A DNA stretch of 64,000 bases from Leucobacter muris (GTDB lineage Bacteria; Actinomycetota; Actinomycetes; Actinomycetales; Microbacteriaceae). Within the stretch, counting starts at the first letter, position 1; each line of letters starts with the position of its first letter. Shown here piece by piece: positions 36,208-44,887 of this stretch. Where the stretch lies: positions 62,001 through 126,000 of the forward strand of contig NZ_CP035037.1 in assembly GCF_004028235.1 (NCBI RefSeq), in the 5' to 3' direction. The position numbers and the translations under genes are program-made. The notes beneath the pieces are model-generated. The model was not told the origin of the DNA, searched no databases, and saw only the letters and a list, made by a program, of their open reading frames with translations.

Positions 36208-37575
36208 TCAACGGTGGAAGGGGCGGATCAGGCGGTGCTCGACCGCCTTGCGGCGCTCGGCCGTCCACAGGGCGATGCGCAGGTCGACCAGATCGTTCTG
36301 CGAGAGCGGATCGCGGCCGCTCAGCTCCCGGATCCTCCGCAGCCGATGCCGCACCGTGTTCACGTGCACGTACAGCCGGTCCGCGGTGGCCTGCAGGTGC
36401 CCGTCGGCGTCGATGAACACGCGCAGCGTGGAGAGCAGCTCCACCCGCCCCTGCTCCTCGGCATCGAGCAGCGGCTTGATGAGCTGCTCGACGAACGGGC
36501 TCAGATGCTCGGCGGGCTGCTGCTCGAGCAGCGCCTCGAGCGACACCAGCTGATCCGGCCCGGCGAGGCCGCCGCGGCTGCGCGCCAGCCGCAGCGCCGA
36601 CCTGGCCTCGCTGAGCGCGCGCCGCAGCTCGCCCAGCTCGACCGTCGAGCTGTAGCCGCACACGAGGCCGAGGCCGCGGAACGACTCCTCCGAGTTCGGC
36701 CCCGAGATGAGCACGACCCCCTGGGACGTCACGCCGATCAGCCCGGGAATGCCGTGGCGGCCGAGCGCCCCCTCGCTGCCGCTCGGCCAGCTCGACGCCC
36801 GCAGCTGCGCGCGATCCAGCCCGTGGGCCTCGATCTCGGGCAGGATCGCCGCGGGAAGCGCGAGCCCGCTCGCGATCAGGTCGATGAGCTGCCCGAGGCG
36901 TTGCTGCTGCTCCGATGCCTCGCGGGCGTGCTCAAGGCCCGTGAACTCGAGCACGCTCTGCAGCTGCTCCATGAACTCGCCGCTCGGCCCCGGCGCCTCG
37001 CCGATCCACTCGAGCCCGCGGCTCGCCCCCGATCCGACCTTCCCGACCCGGCCGCCGAGGGTCTCCTCGACCGCGCTGAGCAGCGCCGTCTCGCCCGCGC
37101 CGGTGCGGGCCATCGCCAGCAGCCGCGAGAGCAGCGCGGTCTCCCGCCTCCTGGCCTCGCTCTCGATCTGGGTGCGACGCCGCAGCACGACATCGTTCAC
37201 CGCGAGGAAGGGGACGCCGTGGTCGAGCAGCAGCAGCGGCATCCCCGCGAGCTCGCACGCCGCGACGAGCTCTTCGGGCGGCTCCAGGTGCACCTCGCCG
37301 AGGCCCAGCGCGATGCCCGCGACCCCGGCGTCCGACAGGGCGGCGACGAACGTCTCGGCGGAGCGCGGGCGCACGAGCGCGCTGCCCAGCGTGCAGACGA
37401 GCTCGTGCTTGCGCAGGTGCGGGCGCGGGTCGAGCTGCTCGGTCGCGTGCACCCACGAGACCTGTCGCTCGAGCGCGCCGTCGGGCAGCACGGCGGCGGT
37501 GACGGCCAGCGATCCCGCTGCGATGAGATCGCCGATCCTGACGAGCGCCCCGGAATCGGCCTGCATCGAAGACAT
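36208..37575 (-). CDS. PucR-family transcriptional regulator next to the ureohydrolase operon
   Basis: A 455-residue PucR regulator with an N-terminal PucR domain (VAGIALGLGEVHLEPPEELV, residues about 86-105) and a C-terminal helix-turn-helix (QATADRLYVHVNTVRHRLRR). The mRNA appears leaderless: TACAAT (37587-37582) is six bases before the ATG. That -10 box lies inside the palindrome TTGTAG-CTTT-CTACAA, which suggests autoregulation. It is divergent from the APC permease operon at 37703 and probably controls it. Confidence 0.87.
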   Translation of the reverse strand: MSSMQADSGALVRIGDLIAAGSLAVTAAVLPDGALERQVSWVHATEQLDPRPHLRKHELVCTLGSALVRPRSAETFVAALSDAGVAGIALGLGEVHLEPPEELVAACELAGMPLLLLDHGVPFLAVNDVVLRRRTQIESEARRRETALLSRLLAMARTGAGETALLSAVEETLGGRVGKVGSGASRGLEWIGEAPGPSGEFMEQLQSVLEFTGLEHAREASEQQQRLGQLIDLIASGLALPAAILPEIEAHGLDRAQLRASSWPSGSEGALGRHGIPGLIGVTSQGVVLISGPNSEESFRGLGLVCGYSSTVELGELRRALSEARSALRLARSRGGLAGPDQLVSLEALLEQQPAEHLSPFVEQLIKPLLDAEEQGRVELLSTLRVFIDADGHLQATADRLYVHVNTVRHRLRRIRELSGRDPLSQNDLVDLRIALWTAERRKAVEHRLIRPFHR

Positions 37576-37582
37576 GAGAGCA

Positions 37583-37598
37583 TTGTAGCTTTCTACAA
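37583..37598. promoter_or_regulatory. Palindromic operator TTGTAG-N4-CTACAA
   Basis: A perfect 6-base-pair inverted repeat that contains the -10 box of the PucR gene and lies 105 bases upstream of the permease start. Probably the binding site of the divergent PucR regulator. Confidence 0.55.
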
Positions 37599-37615
37599 CT
37601 CGCGTGCCGGGAAAT

Positions 37616-37634
37616 AGAGGATGTTCCTCTTTTT
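37616..37634 (+). promoter_or_regulatory. Hairpin with T run in the permease upstream region
   Basis: AGAGGA-TGT-TCCTCT is followed by TTTT, a short terminator-like structure. A TTGAGC (37633-37638) and CATAAT (37658-37663) pair, 19 bases apart, could be the permease promoter, which would place the hairpin just upstream of it. It may be a second regulator site or an attenuator. Confidence 0.35.
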
Positions 37635-37702
37635 GAGCCCTGAATAGTGGAGGAGTGCATAATTGGGGGCGTTCGTCGCCGTCCGGGCCAAAGGAGACCA
37701 CT

Positions 37703-39235
37703 GTGACTACGAGCACTGCTCGCCCCGAAGAGGGCACCCGCACCCTGCGAAGGGAATTCAGCTTCGGCGCCGCGTTCGCCTTCGCATTCGCGTTCATCTC
37801 GCCGATCGTCGCCCTGTACGGCATCTTCGGCCTGGCCATCACCACCGCGGGTCCGTCGTTCTGGTGGGGCTTCCTGATCGTCTTCGGGGGCCAGTTCCTC
37901 GTCGCGCTGGTATTCGCGATGCTGGTCTCGCGATGGCCGCTCGAGGGATCGATCTACCAGTGGGCGTCGCGACTGCTCGGTTCGGGCTACGGCTGGTTCG
38001 CCGGTTGGTTCTACATCTGGACGCTGGTGATCGCGATGGCGACGGTCGCGCTCGGCGCGGCCGGCTTCATCGCGAACATCATCGGCATGCACGGCGCGAG
38101 CGGCACCCAGATCGCGTTCATCGCGTTCATCGTGCTGGTGCTGGGGACCATCATCAACCTCTCGGGCCGCGGCATCCTCAAGGGCTTCATGCTGGCGAGC
38201 ATCGGCGCCGAGGTGATCGGCTCCATCGGTCTCGCCGTCTGGTTGCTCATCGCCCACCGCGAGCACGACTTCTCGGTGCTCTTCGACGGCGGAGCCAGCA
38301 TCGGCGCGTCCGAGGGGTTCTTCTCGCTGGGCGGTCCGTTCCTGCTCGCCGTCGTGTTCATCGGCTTCTCGTTCGTCGGGTTCGAGAGCGCGGGCTCGAT
38401 CGCCGAGGAGGTGCACGAGCCGCGGCGCAACCTGCCGAAGGCCGTGCTGTTCTCGATCAGCTTCATCGCCGTCGTAGTGATGTTCTCGAGCCTCGCGGTG
38501 ATCCTCGCCACCCCCGAGAACGCCGCCGAGCTGCCCGACTACGACGCCGACCCCGTCTACGCGGTGCTCACCGCGCAGCTGGGCTCGCACCTCGCGATCC
38601 CGATCCAGGTGCTCTTCGCCATCGGCTTCGTCGCGAGCTTCCTGGCACTGCAGACCTCGGCGTCGCGCCTCATCTGGGCGAAGGCCCGCGACGGCGCGCT
38701 GCCGTTCTCGAACGCGCTCTCTCGGCTCAGCCGCTCGCAGCGCCAGCCGGTGGGCCCGATCCTCATCACCACCGTCATCGGCACCGCGCTCTTCCTGCTG
38801 AGCAACGTCGCCGAGAACCTGTACACGATCATGGTGAACTTCACGTCGGGCGGCTTCTACCTGAGCTTCCTCTTCCCGGTGCTCGCGTTCGCGGTGGCGG
38901 TGCTGCGGAAGCGCTGGCGGCCGGGTCCGTTCAGCATCGGCCGCTGGACGGGGATCGTCGCCGTCGCCGCCCTCGTGTGGGTGGTGCTCGAGCTGGTCAA
39001 CATCGCCTGGCCCCGCGCCCTCAACGGCAACCCCTGGCTCGACTGGTCGGTGGTGGTGGGCGCCGTGGCGCTCGCTGTGGTGGGCGCCGCGATCTACTCC
39101 CGCGTGCGCACCCGCATCGTCAACGTCGAGACCTCGGCCGTGATGCTCGAGCTGGACGGCGCCGCCGAGAGCGAGACCGCCGGCGATCCCGCCGGGGGCG
39201 CCCGTCCCGGCCGCGAGAGCGGGGAGCGCCGATGA
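37703..39235 (+). CDS. APC-family amino acid/amine permease
   Basis: A 510-residue amino acid-polyamine-organocation transporter with about twelve membrane helices. The start of the core is REFSFGAAFAFAFAFISPIV, and FIGFSFVGFESAGSIAEEV is the characteristic APC segment near helix 6. The GTG start has AAAGGAGACCACT upstream. A hydrophilic C-terminal tail of about 45 residues follows the last helix. Its stop overlaps the first SDR gene (ATGA). It probably imports the compound degraded by the four enzymes encoded downstream. Confidence 0.9.
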   Translation: MTTSTARPEEGTRTLRREFSFGAAFAFAFAFISPIVALYGIFGLAITTAGPSFWWGFLIVFGGQFLVALVFAMLVSRWPLEGSIYQWASRLLGSGYGWFAGWFYIWTLVIAMATVALGAAGFIANIIGMHGASGTQIAFIAFIVLVLGTIINLSGRGILKGFMLASIGAEVIGSIGLAVWLLIAHREHDFSVLFDGGASIGASEGFFSLGGPFLLAVVFIGFSFVGFESAGSIAEEVHEPRRNLPKAVLFSISFIAVVVMFSSLAVILATPENAAELPDYDADPVYAVLTAQLGSHLAIPIQVLFAIGFVASFLALQTSASRLIWAKARDGALPFSNALSRLSRSQRQPVGPILITTVIGTALFLLSNVAENLYTIMVNFTSGGFYLSFLFPVLAFAVAVLRKRWRPGPFSIGRWTGIVAVAALVWVVLELVNIAWPRALNGNPWLDWSVVVGAVALAVVGAAIYSRVRTRIVNVETSAVMLELDGAAESETAGDPAGGARPGRESGERR

Positions 39236-39924
39236 GCCCGGTCGCCATCGTGACGGGGGCCGCCGGCGGGATGGGGTCGGCGGTCTCGCGGAGACTGCGC
39301 GACGCCGGCTGGACGGTGGCCGGCTTCGACCGGGTCCGGGCCAGCGACGTCGACCTCGCGCTGCAGGTCGATGTGGCCGACGAAGCCGATGTGGCCGCCG
39401 CCGTGGCCGCCGTGGAGCGGGATCTCGGCGCGGTGGAGGCGTTCGTGAGCGCCGCCGGGCACTACGAGAGCATCCCGTTCACCGACGTGACCGACGAGCA
39501 GGCCGCGCGCATGCTCCGCGTGCACCTCGGCGGATTCTTCGCCGGATCCCGCGCCGTGCTCCCCGGCATGCTGGAGCGCGGCGCCGGCGCGATCGTGGCG
39601 ATCGCGAGCGAACTGGCCGTCGGAGGCGGCGCGCGCGACTCGCACTACGCCGCGGTGAAGGGCGCCGTGCTCGGGGCGGTGAGGAGCCTCGCCGTCGAGG
39701 TCGCGCCGTCGGGCGTGCGGGTGAACGCGGTCGCCCCGGGCCCCACGAACACCCCGATGCTGGCGCCCGACTCGCCGTGGCGTGACGAGGCGTACCTCGC
39801 GACGCTGCCGACCCGGGCGCTCGCCGAACCCGACGACGTGGCGCTCTGCGTCGAGTTCCTGCTCGACGCGGGGAGCTTCGTCACGGGCGAGATCCTCCAT
39901 CCGAACTCGGGAGCCGTGATCTGA
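39232..39924 (+). CDS. SDR-family oxidoreductase (first)
   Basis: A 230-residue short-chain dehydrogenase/reductase. The NAD(P)-binding TGAAGGMGSA is at residues 8-17, and the catalytic Ser (IASELAVGGG), Tyr and Lys (YAAVK) are in the standard arrangement. PGPTNTPML follows. The acidic residue after the second strand (GFDRVRA) suggests a preference for NAD. It overlaps both neighbours (ATGA with the permease, TGATG with the next gene), so all are cotranslated. Substrate unknown. Confidence 0.88.
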   Translation: MSPVAIVTGAAGGMGSAVSRRLRDAGWTVAGFDRVRASDVDLALQVDVADEADVAAAVAAVERDLGAVEAFVSAAGHYESIPFTDVTDEQAARMLRVHLGGFFAGSRAVLPGMLERGAGAIVAIASELAVGGGARDSHYAAVKGAVLGAVRSLAVEVAPSGVRVNAVAPGPTNTPMLAPDSPWRDEAYLATLPTRALAEPDDVALCVEFLLDAGSFVTGEILHPNSGAVI

Positions 39925-40703
39925 TGCCCCACTCGAACAGTCGAAACCTCGAGGGAACGGCGGCGCTGGTCACCGGCGCCGCCGGCGGGCTCGGCGCAGC
40001 GCAGGTGTCGGCGCTCGCCGCGGCGGGGGCCGACGTGCTGGCCCACGCCCGCTCGGACGGCCCCGCGCTGCAGGCGGTGCTGCGGACCTCCGGTGCGCGG
40101 GGCGTGGCGAAGGATCTCGGCACCCCCGAGGCCTGCAGGGAGCTGATCCGGGACGCGGTGCGGATCGCGGGCCGGCTCGACACCCTCGTCGCCAATCACG
40201 CCACGATGACGATGGCGCCGCTCGTCGACGCCGATCCCACCGACTGGTGGCGGGTCGTCGAGACGAACCTGCTGGGCACCTACGCCATGATCCAGGAGGC
40301 CGTGCGCGTGATGCGCGAGCAGGGCACGGGCGGGCGGATCGTGGTGATCTCGAGCGAGTGGGGTGTGATCGGCTGGCCCGAGGCCACCTCCTACGCGGCG
40401 TCGAAGGCGGGCCTCATCGCGCTCGTGAAGTGCCTGGGCCACGAGCTCGCGCCCGAGGGCATCATCGTCAACGCGATCGCCCCGGGGGTGATCGATACCC
40501 CGCAGCTGAACGTCGACGCCGAAGCGGCGGGCGTCTCGCTCGCCGAGATGCACGAGCACTACGCTCGCGGCATCCCGCTCGGCCGCATCGGCCGCGCCGA
40601 CGAGATCGCGGAGGCCGTCGCCTTCCTCGCGAATCCGGGGCTGCGGGCGATCGCCGGGCAGACGCTCCAGGTGAACGGCGGATCGACCCGCGCCCGGGTC
40701 TGA
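39924..40703 (+). CDS. SDR-family oxidoreductase (second)
   Basis: A 259-residue short-chain dehydrogenase/reductase with TGAAGGLGAA for cofactor binding, VISSEWGVIGWPEATSYAAS supplying the catalytic Ser and Tyr, Lys four residues after the Tyr, and APGVIDTPQL. The region before the cofactor motif and the loop after YAASK differ clearly from the first SDR, so the two are not recent duplicates. Its start overlaps the previous stop by one base. The pair may carry out consecutive oxidations of one substrate, or form a heteromer; this is inference. Confidence 0.88.
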   Translation: MPHSNSRNLEGTAALVTGAAGGLGAAQVSALAAAGADVLAHARSDGPALQAVLRTSGARGVAKDLGTPEACRELIRDAVRIAGRLDTLVANHATMTMAPLVDADPTDWWRVVETNLLGTYAMIQEAVRVMREQGTGGRIVVISSEWGVIGWPEATSYAASKAGLIALVKCLGHELAPEGIIVNAIAPGVIDTPQLNVDAEAAGVSLAEMHEHYARGIPLGRIGRADEIAEAVAFLANPGLRAIAGQTLQVNGGSTRARV

Positions 40704-40727
40704 CCCACGAGAGAACAGGATCCATCA

Positions 40728-41681
40728 GTGACTACGAACCCCATCCCCCCGATCGACGGTCAGGTCTCGCCGCGCTACGCGGGATTCACGACGTTCGCGA
40801 GGCTGCCACGGATCGGCGACGTGCCGCGCCACGACATCGCCGTGGTCGGCGTGCCGTTCGATGCGGGGGTCACCTACCGCCCGGGCGCCCGGTTCGGCCC
40901 GGGGGCGATTCGCGAGGCCTCGCGACTGCTGCGCCCCTACAACCCGGCACTCGAGGTGGCGCCGTTCGACTCGGTGCAGGTGGTCGACGCGGGCGACGTC
41001 GACTGCAACCCGTTCGACATCACCACCGCGCTCGGCGAGATCGAGGCCGGCGTCTCGGCGCTGGCCGAGGGCGGCCGCCCGGTCGTCGTGCTCGGCGGCG
41101 ACCACACGATCGCGCTCGCCTCGCTGCGCGCCCTGCATCGCGAGCACGGGCCGATGGCGCTCGTGCACTTCGACGCGCACCTCGACACCTGGGGCCCCTA
41201 CTTCAACACTCCGGTGACGCACGGCACCCCGTTCAGGGTCGCCATCGAGGAGGGGCTGCTCATCAAGGAGCACTCGGCGCACGTGGGCATCCGCGGTTCG
41301 CTGTACAGCGCCGACGACCTGACCGACGACGCCGAGCTCGGCTTCACGATCGTGCACGCGCGCGAGTTCCACACGACCCCGTTCACCGAGATCATCGACC
41401 GCATCAGCGCCCGGGTGGGCGACGCGCCGCTCTACATCTCGATCGACATCGATGTGCTCGACCCCGCGCACGCGCCGGGCACGGGCACCCCCGAGGCGGG
41501 GGGCCTCACCAGTCGGGAGCTGCTCGAGCTGCTGCGCGGGCTGCGGCACAAGAACCTCGTGGGAGCCGACGTGGTCGAGGTCGCCCCGGCCTACGACCAC
41601 GCCAGCATCACCGCGGTGGCCGCGTCGCACTGCGCGTACGATCTCGTCTCGATCATGAGCGACCGGGTGGCGGCGGGATGA
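40728..41681 (+). CDS. Agmatinase-like ureohydrolase
   Basis: A 317-residue member of the arginase/agmatinase/guanidino-acid hydrolase family, which releases urea from a guanidino group using a binuclear metal centre. All ligand motifs are present: [17 protein letters not shown] and [19 protein letters not shown]. The overall pattern ([17 protein letters not shown]) is closest to agmatinase and guanidinobutyrase. It starts with GTG 25 bases after the SDR gene and overlaps the deacetylase gene (ATGA). The real substrate in this operon need not be agmatine. Confidence 0.88.
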   Translation: MTTNPIPPIDGQVSPRYAGFTTFARLPRIGDVPRHDIAVVGVPFDAGVTYRPGARFGPGAIREASRLLRPYNPALEVAPFDSVQVVDAGDVDCNPFDITTALGEIEAGVSALAEGGRPVVVLGGDHTIALASLRALHREHGPMALVHFDAHLDTWGPYFNTPVTHGTPFRVAIEEGLLIKEHSAHVGIRGSLYSADDLTDDAELGFTIVHAREFHTTPFTEIIDRISARVGDAPLYISIDIDVLDPAHAPGTGTPEAGGLTSRELLELLRGLRHKNLVGADVVEVAPAYDHASITAVAASHCAYDLVSIMSDRVAAG

Positions 41682-42577
41682 GCGCTGCCGCGGATCGCCC
41701 GCATGCGCGAGCGCCGCTCGAGTGGCCGGGCGGCGCCCGGTGCGCGGCGTCGTTCTCGTTCGACGTCGACGGGGAGTCGGCCGCGCTCGCGGCCGCACCC
41801 GGGACGGCGCGCAGCCTGAGCGTGATGACGCACCAGGCGTACGGGCCGCGCGTGGGGGTGGGGAGGCTGCTCGACATCCTCGACCGAGTCGGCGTGCGCA
41901 GCACCTTCTTCGTGCCGGGGTTCACCGCCGAGCTGCACCCGGGCGCGGTGCGCGACATCGCCGCCGCCGGGCACGAGATCGCCCACCACGGCTATCACCA
42001 CGTGCGGCCGGCCGGGCTCGACCCCGAGCAGCAGGCGGAGCAGCTCGACCGGGGCTCCGACGCCCTCGAGCGGCTCACCGGCGATCGCCCGCTCGGCTAC
42101 CGGGCGCCGATGTGGGATCTCTCGTGGGAGATGCCGGCGCTGCTCGCCGAACGCGGGTTCCTCTACGACTCCAGCCTCATGGACGACGACTTCCCCTACG
42201 TGCTCTCCCCGGGTGAGCAGGGCGCCGCCGAGGGGGCGCGCACGCTCGTCGAGATCCCGATCCAGTGGGCGCTCGACGACTGGGAGCAGTACTGCTTTCT
42301 ACCGGACGTGACCGAGCTGGGGCCGATCCAGACGCCGGCGCACGCCGTGGAACTCTGGCGGAGCGAGCTCGACGGCATGCGGGAGCACGGCGGGTGCTGG
42401 GTGCTCACCAACCACCCGTTCCTGTCGGGCCGCCCCGGCCGGGCAGCGGTGCTGGAGCGCTTCATGGCCGATGTCGCGACGATGAGCGACGTCTGGATCG
42501 CGCCGCTCGGCGAGATCGCGCGGCGCACCGTCGAGCAGGCGCCCGCGCCGAGGGGTCTTCCGCGCATCGAACCCTGA
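41678..42577 (+). CDS. Polysaccharide-deacetylase-fold amidohydrolase (PuuE-like)
   Basis: A 299-residue NodB-fold protein without a signal peptide or membrane anchor, so it is cytoplasmic. The metal and catalytic motifs [21 protein letters not shown] and [11 protein letters not shown] are present in order. Cytoplasmic members of this type act on small amides, for example the uric-acid-pathway enzyme PuuE (allantoinase), rather than on polysaccharides. It is the last gene of the permease/SDR/SDR/ureohydrolase operon and probably hydrolyses a pathway intermediate. Confidence 0.85.
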   Translation: MSAAADRPHARAPLEWPGGARCAASFSFDVDGESAALAAAPGTARSLSVMTHQAYGPRVGVGRLLDILDRVGVRSTFFVPGFTAELHPGAVRDIAAAGHEIAHHGYHHVRPAGLDPEQQAEQLDRGSDALERLTGDRPLGYRAPMWDLSWEMPALLAERGFLYDSSLMDDDFPYVLSPGEQGAAEGARTLVEIPIQWALDDWEQYCFLPDVTELGPIQTPAHAVELWRSELDGMREHGGCWVLTNHPFLSGRPGRAAVLERFMADVATMSDVWIAPLGEIARRTVEQAPAPRGLPRIEP

Positions 42578-42598
42578 GCGCCGCCGAGGCCGGGCACT

Positions 42599-43291
42599 TC
42601 AGAACAGGGTGTTCTGATCCTCCATGCCGCGCATCGAGTCGTAGTCGAGCACGAGGCAGCGGATACCGCGATCCTCGGCGAGCGTGCGCGCCTGCGGCTT
42701 GATCTCCTGCGCCGCGAAGACCCCCTGCACGGGGGCGAGCTTCGGGTCGCGGTTCATGAGCTCGAGGTAGCGGGTGAGCTGCTCGACGCCGTCGATGCCG
42801 CCGCGGCGCTTGATCTCGATCGCCACCGAGGCGCCCGAGGCGTCACGGGCGAGGATGTCGACCGGGCCGATCGCCGTCATGTACTCGCGGCGCACCAGCG
42901 TGTGGCCCTCGCCGACGAGCTCGATCTGGTCGGCGAGCAGCTCCTGCAGGTGCGCCTCGACGCCGTCCTTGATGAGGCCGGGGTCGACGCCCAGGTCGTG
43001 CGACGAGTCGTGGAACACCTCGAACACCGAGACGATGAGCTTGTCGGCGGTCTTCTTGTGGGTGACCTGCCAGGCCTCGACGATGCCGGCGGCCTGCTGA
43101 TCCTCGTCGAGCTCGACGGCGGTGAGCGAGCAGGGCGGGCTCATCCAGTTGAGCGGCTTGTAGGAGCCGCCGTCGCTGTGCACCAGGATGGAGCCGTCGT
43201 TCTTGAGCATGAGCACGCGCTTGGCTCGCGGCAGGTGCGCCGAGAGGCGGCCCGCATAGTCGACCGAGCAGTCTGCAACAACGATTCGCAC
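42599..43291 (-). CDS. nucS: Mismatch-specific endonuclease NucS/EndoMS
   Basis: A 230-residue NucS, the non-canonical mismatch repair nuclease of actinobacteria and archaea that cuts both strands at mismatches. The PD-(D/E)XK active site is [12 protein letters not shown] followed by [19 protein letters not shown]. The C-terminal DQNTLF resembles a sliding-clamp-binding peptide. The GTG start is preceded by TAAACT (43304-43299) with seven bases between, so the mRNA is leaderless. Its presence fits an actinobacterium lacking MutS/MutL. Confidence 0.95.
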   Translation of the reverse strand: MRIVVADCSVDYAGRLSAHLPRAKRVLMLKNDGSILVHSDGGSYKPLNWMSPPCSLTAVELDEDQQAAGIVEAWQVTHKKTADKLIVSVFEVFHDSSHDLGVDPGLIKDGVEAHLQELLADQIELVGEGHTLVRREYMTAIGPVDILARDASGASVAIEIKRRGGIDGVEQLTRYLELMNRDPKLAPVQGVFAAQEIKPQARTLAEDRGIRCLVLDYDSMRGMEDQNTLF

Positions 43292-43379
43292 CCGCCGTAG
43301 TTTACCCGCTCACCCGTTCGCCCGCTTGCTCCGGCGGGTACGGCGAGTGCGGGAGCCCCGGGAGCACGAGAGGCGCGGG

Positions 43380-44768
43380 TCAGCGCCGCGCCCGCGTCGC
43401 CGAGGCCGCGAACAGCACGTATACCGCGAAGGGCAGCAGCGCCCAGAACGCGGTGAGCAGGCCGATGTGCTCACCCAGGAAGCCGAACGCCATGGGCCCC
43501 ACGAGCATCGCCCCGTAGCCGATGGCCGAGACGGCTGCGACGTCGCGGGCCGCCGTGTCGGCGCGGTCGGCGGCCGCCGAGATCGCGATCGGCCAGCCGA
43601 GCCCGGTGCCGACGCCCCAGGCGAGCACGCCCAGCACTGCGCCGGGGGTGCCGGGCGCGAGGATCGTCGTGACCACTCCGGCGGCGGCGAGCACGGCGGA
43701 GGCGCGCAGCACGGCCACCCGGCCGAAGCGGGTGATGAGCCACGATCCGGCGATCCGCACCGACATCACCGCCGCGAAGAACACGCTGAGCATCATCGAG
43801 CCGAGGTGGTTGCTGAGCTCTCGGCCGTCGACGAGGGCGAGCGGCAGCCAGTCGCTGGCGGTGCCCTCGAAGAGCCCGAACGAGAGGGTGAGCAGGCCGA
43901 TGAGGAAGATGCGCGGATCCCGCCAAGGGCTGGAGGGGCGGGCGGATCCGGACCCCCGCCGCGGCTGCTCGCCCGCGGCGCCGTTCGCATCGCGGTCCCT
44001 GCCCCTGGTCTGGATCGGGATCGAGCCCGTCATGGTGGTGAAGGCGGGCCGCTGCCCGGCGGCGGAGTCGATGATCGGGATCGAGCCGGTGGCGGGGTCG
44101 CGCTCTTCAGGCGCCGGGAGCGACGGCGAAGCGGATCCGCCGGCCCGGCCCGCGCGCTCGCCGGCCGCCCGCGCCGCCTGCTCGTCGCGGGGCAGGTTGC
44201 GCAGCAGCGCGAACAGCACGGCGGCGCTCGCGAGCATCACCGCGGCGAAGTGCACGGGCACCGGCACGTCGAGCGCCTCGGCGAGCCCGCCGAGGCTCGT
44301 GGCGGCGACCGCGCCGAGGCTGTAGCCCGCGTGCATGAGCGGCATGCGAGGGCGGCCGAACGCGGCCTCGGCGTTGGCCCCGCTCACGTTCATGGCGACG
44401 TCGCAGATGCTGAACGCGAAGCCGTAGGCGAAGAGCACGGCGAGGCCGGGCGGGATGGCGCCGCTCATGATGATGGCGGCCGCGCCCGGCAGCAGGATCG
44501 TGGTGGCGATGATGCCGACGAGGATGGTGCGGCGCGGCCCGAAGCGGTGCACGATGCGCCCGGAGAGCACGAGCCCGGCGAGACTGCCCACCGCGAGGCA
44601 GAGGCCGTAGACGCTCATCTCGGTGGCGCTGGCGTCGAGGTGGTCGCGCACGGCCGGCAGGCGGCTCAGCCAGGTGCCGAAGCCCAGGCCGACCACGAGG
44701 AAGACGACGGGCACCGTGCGCACCCAGCGCACGACCAGGGCCCGTTCGAATGCGGCGCGTTCTATCAC
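43380..44768 (-). CDS. MFS transporter with a long repeat-bearing central loop
   Basis: A 462-residue major facilitator with about twelve helices; FGTWLSRLPAVRDHLD near the N-terminus is common in sugar/drug exporter-like MFS proteins. The cytoplasmic loop between the two halves is about 110 residues long, much longer than usual, and carries two copies of TGSIPI separated by 20 residues. The GTG at 44768 is preceded by TAGACT (44780-44775) with six bases between, so the gene is leaderless. Substrate unknown. Confidence 0.87.
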   Translation of the reverse strand: MIERAAFERALVVRWVRTVPVVFLVVGLGFGTWLSRLPAVRDHLDASATEMSVYGLCLAVGSLAGLVLSGRIVHRFGPRRTILVGIIATTILLPGAAAIIMSGAIPPGLAVLFAYGFAFSICDVAMNVSGANAEAAFGRPRMPLMHAGYSLGAVAATSLGGLAEALDVPVPVHFAAVMLASAAVLFALLRNLPRDEQAARAAGERAGRAGGSASPSLPAPEERDPATGSIPIIDSAAGQRPAFTTMTGSIPIQTRGRDRDANGAAGEQPRRGSGSARPSSPWRDPRIFLIGLLTLSFGLFEGTASDWLPLALVDGRELSNHLGSMMLSVFFAAVMSVRIAGSWLITRFGRVAVLRASAVLAAAGVVTTILAPGTPGAVLGVLAWGVGTGLGWPIAISAAADRADTAARDVAAVSAIGYGAMLVGPMAFGFLGEHIGLLTAFWALLPFAVYVLFAASATRARR

Positions 44769-44887
44769 GGATCGAGTCTAGGGCGTGCCCGCTGATCCTC
44801 GCCTGCTGCGCGCGAACCCACGCGGGGCGTCGAGGGCGGCCCTCAAGCCCTATAGTGAACCTAGTCCAACTTCGCATCGGAGGATTC

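Noticed and set aside
39232..40703. Recent tandem duplication of the two SDR genes
   Set aside because: Apart from general SDR motifs the two proteins differ in length, substrate loop and termini, so they are separate family members brought together.
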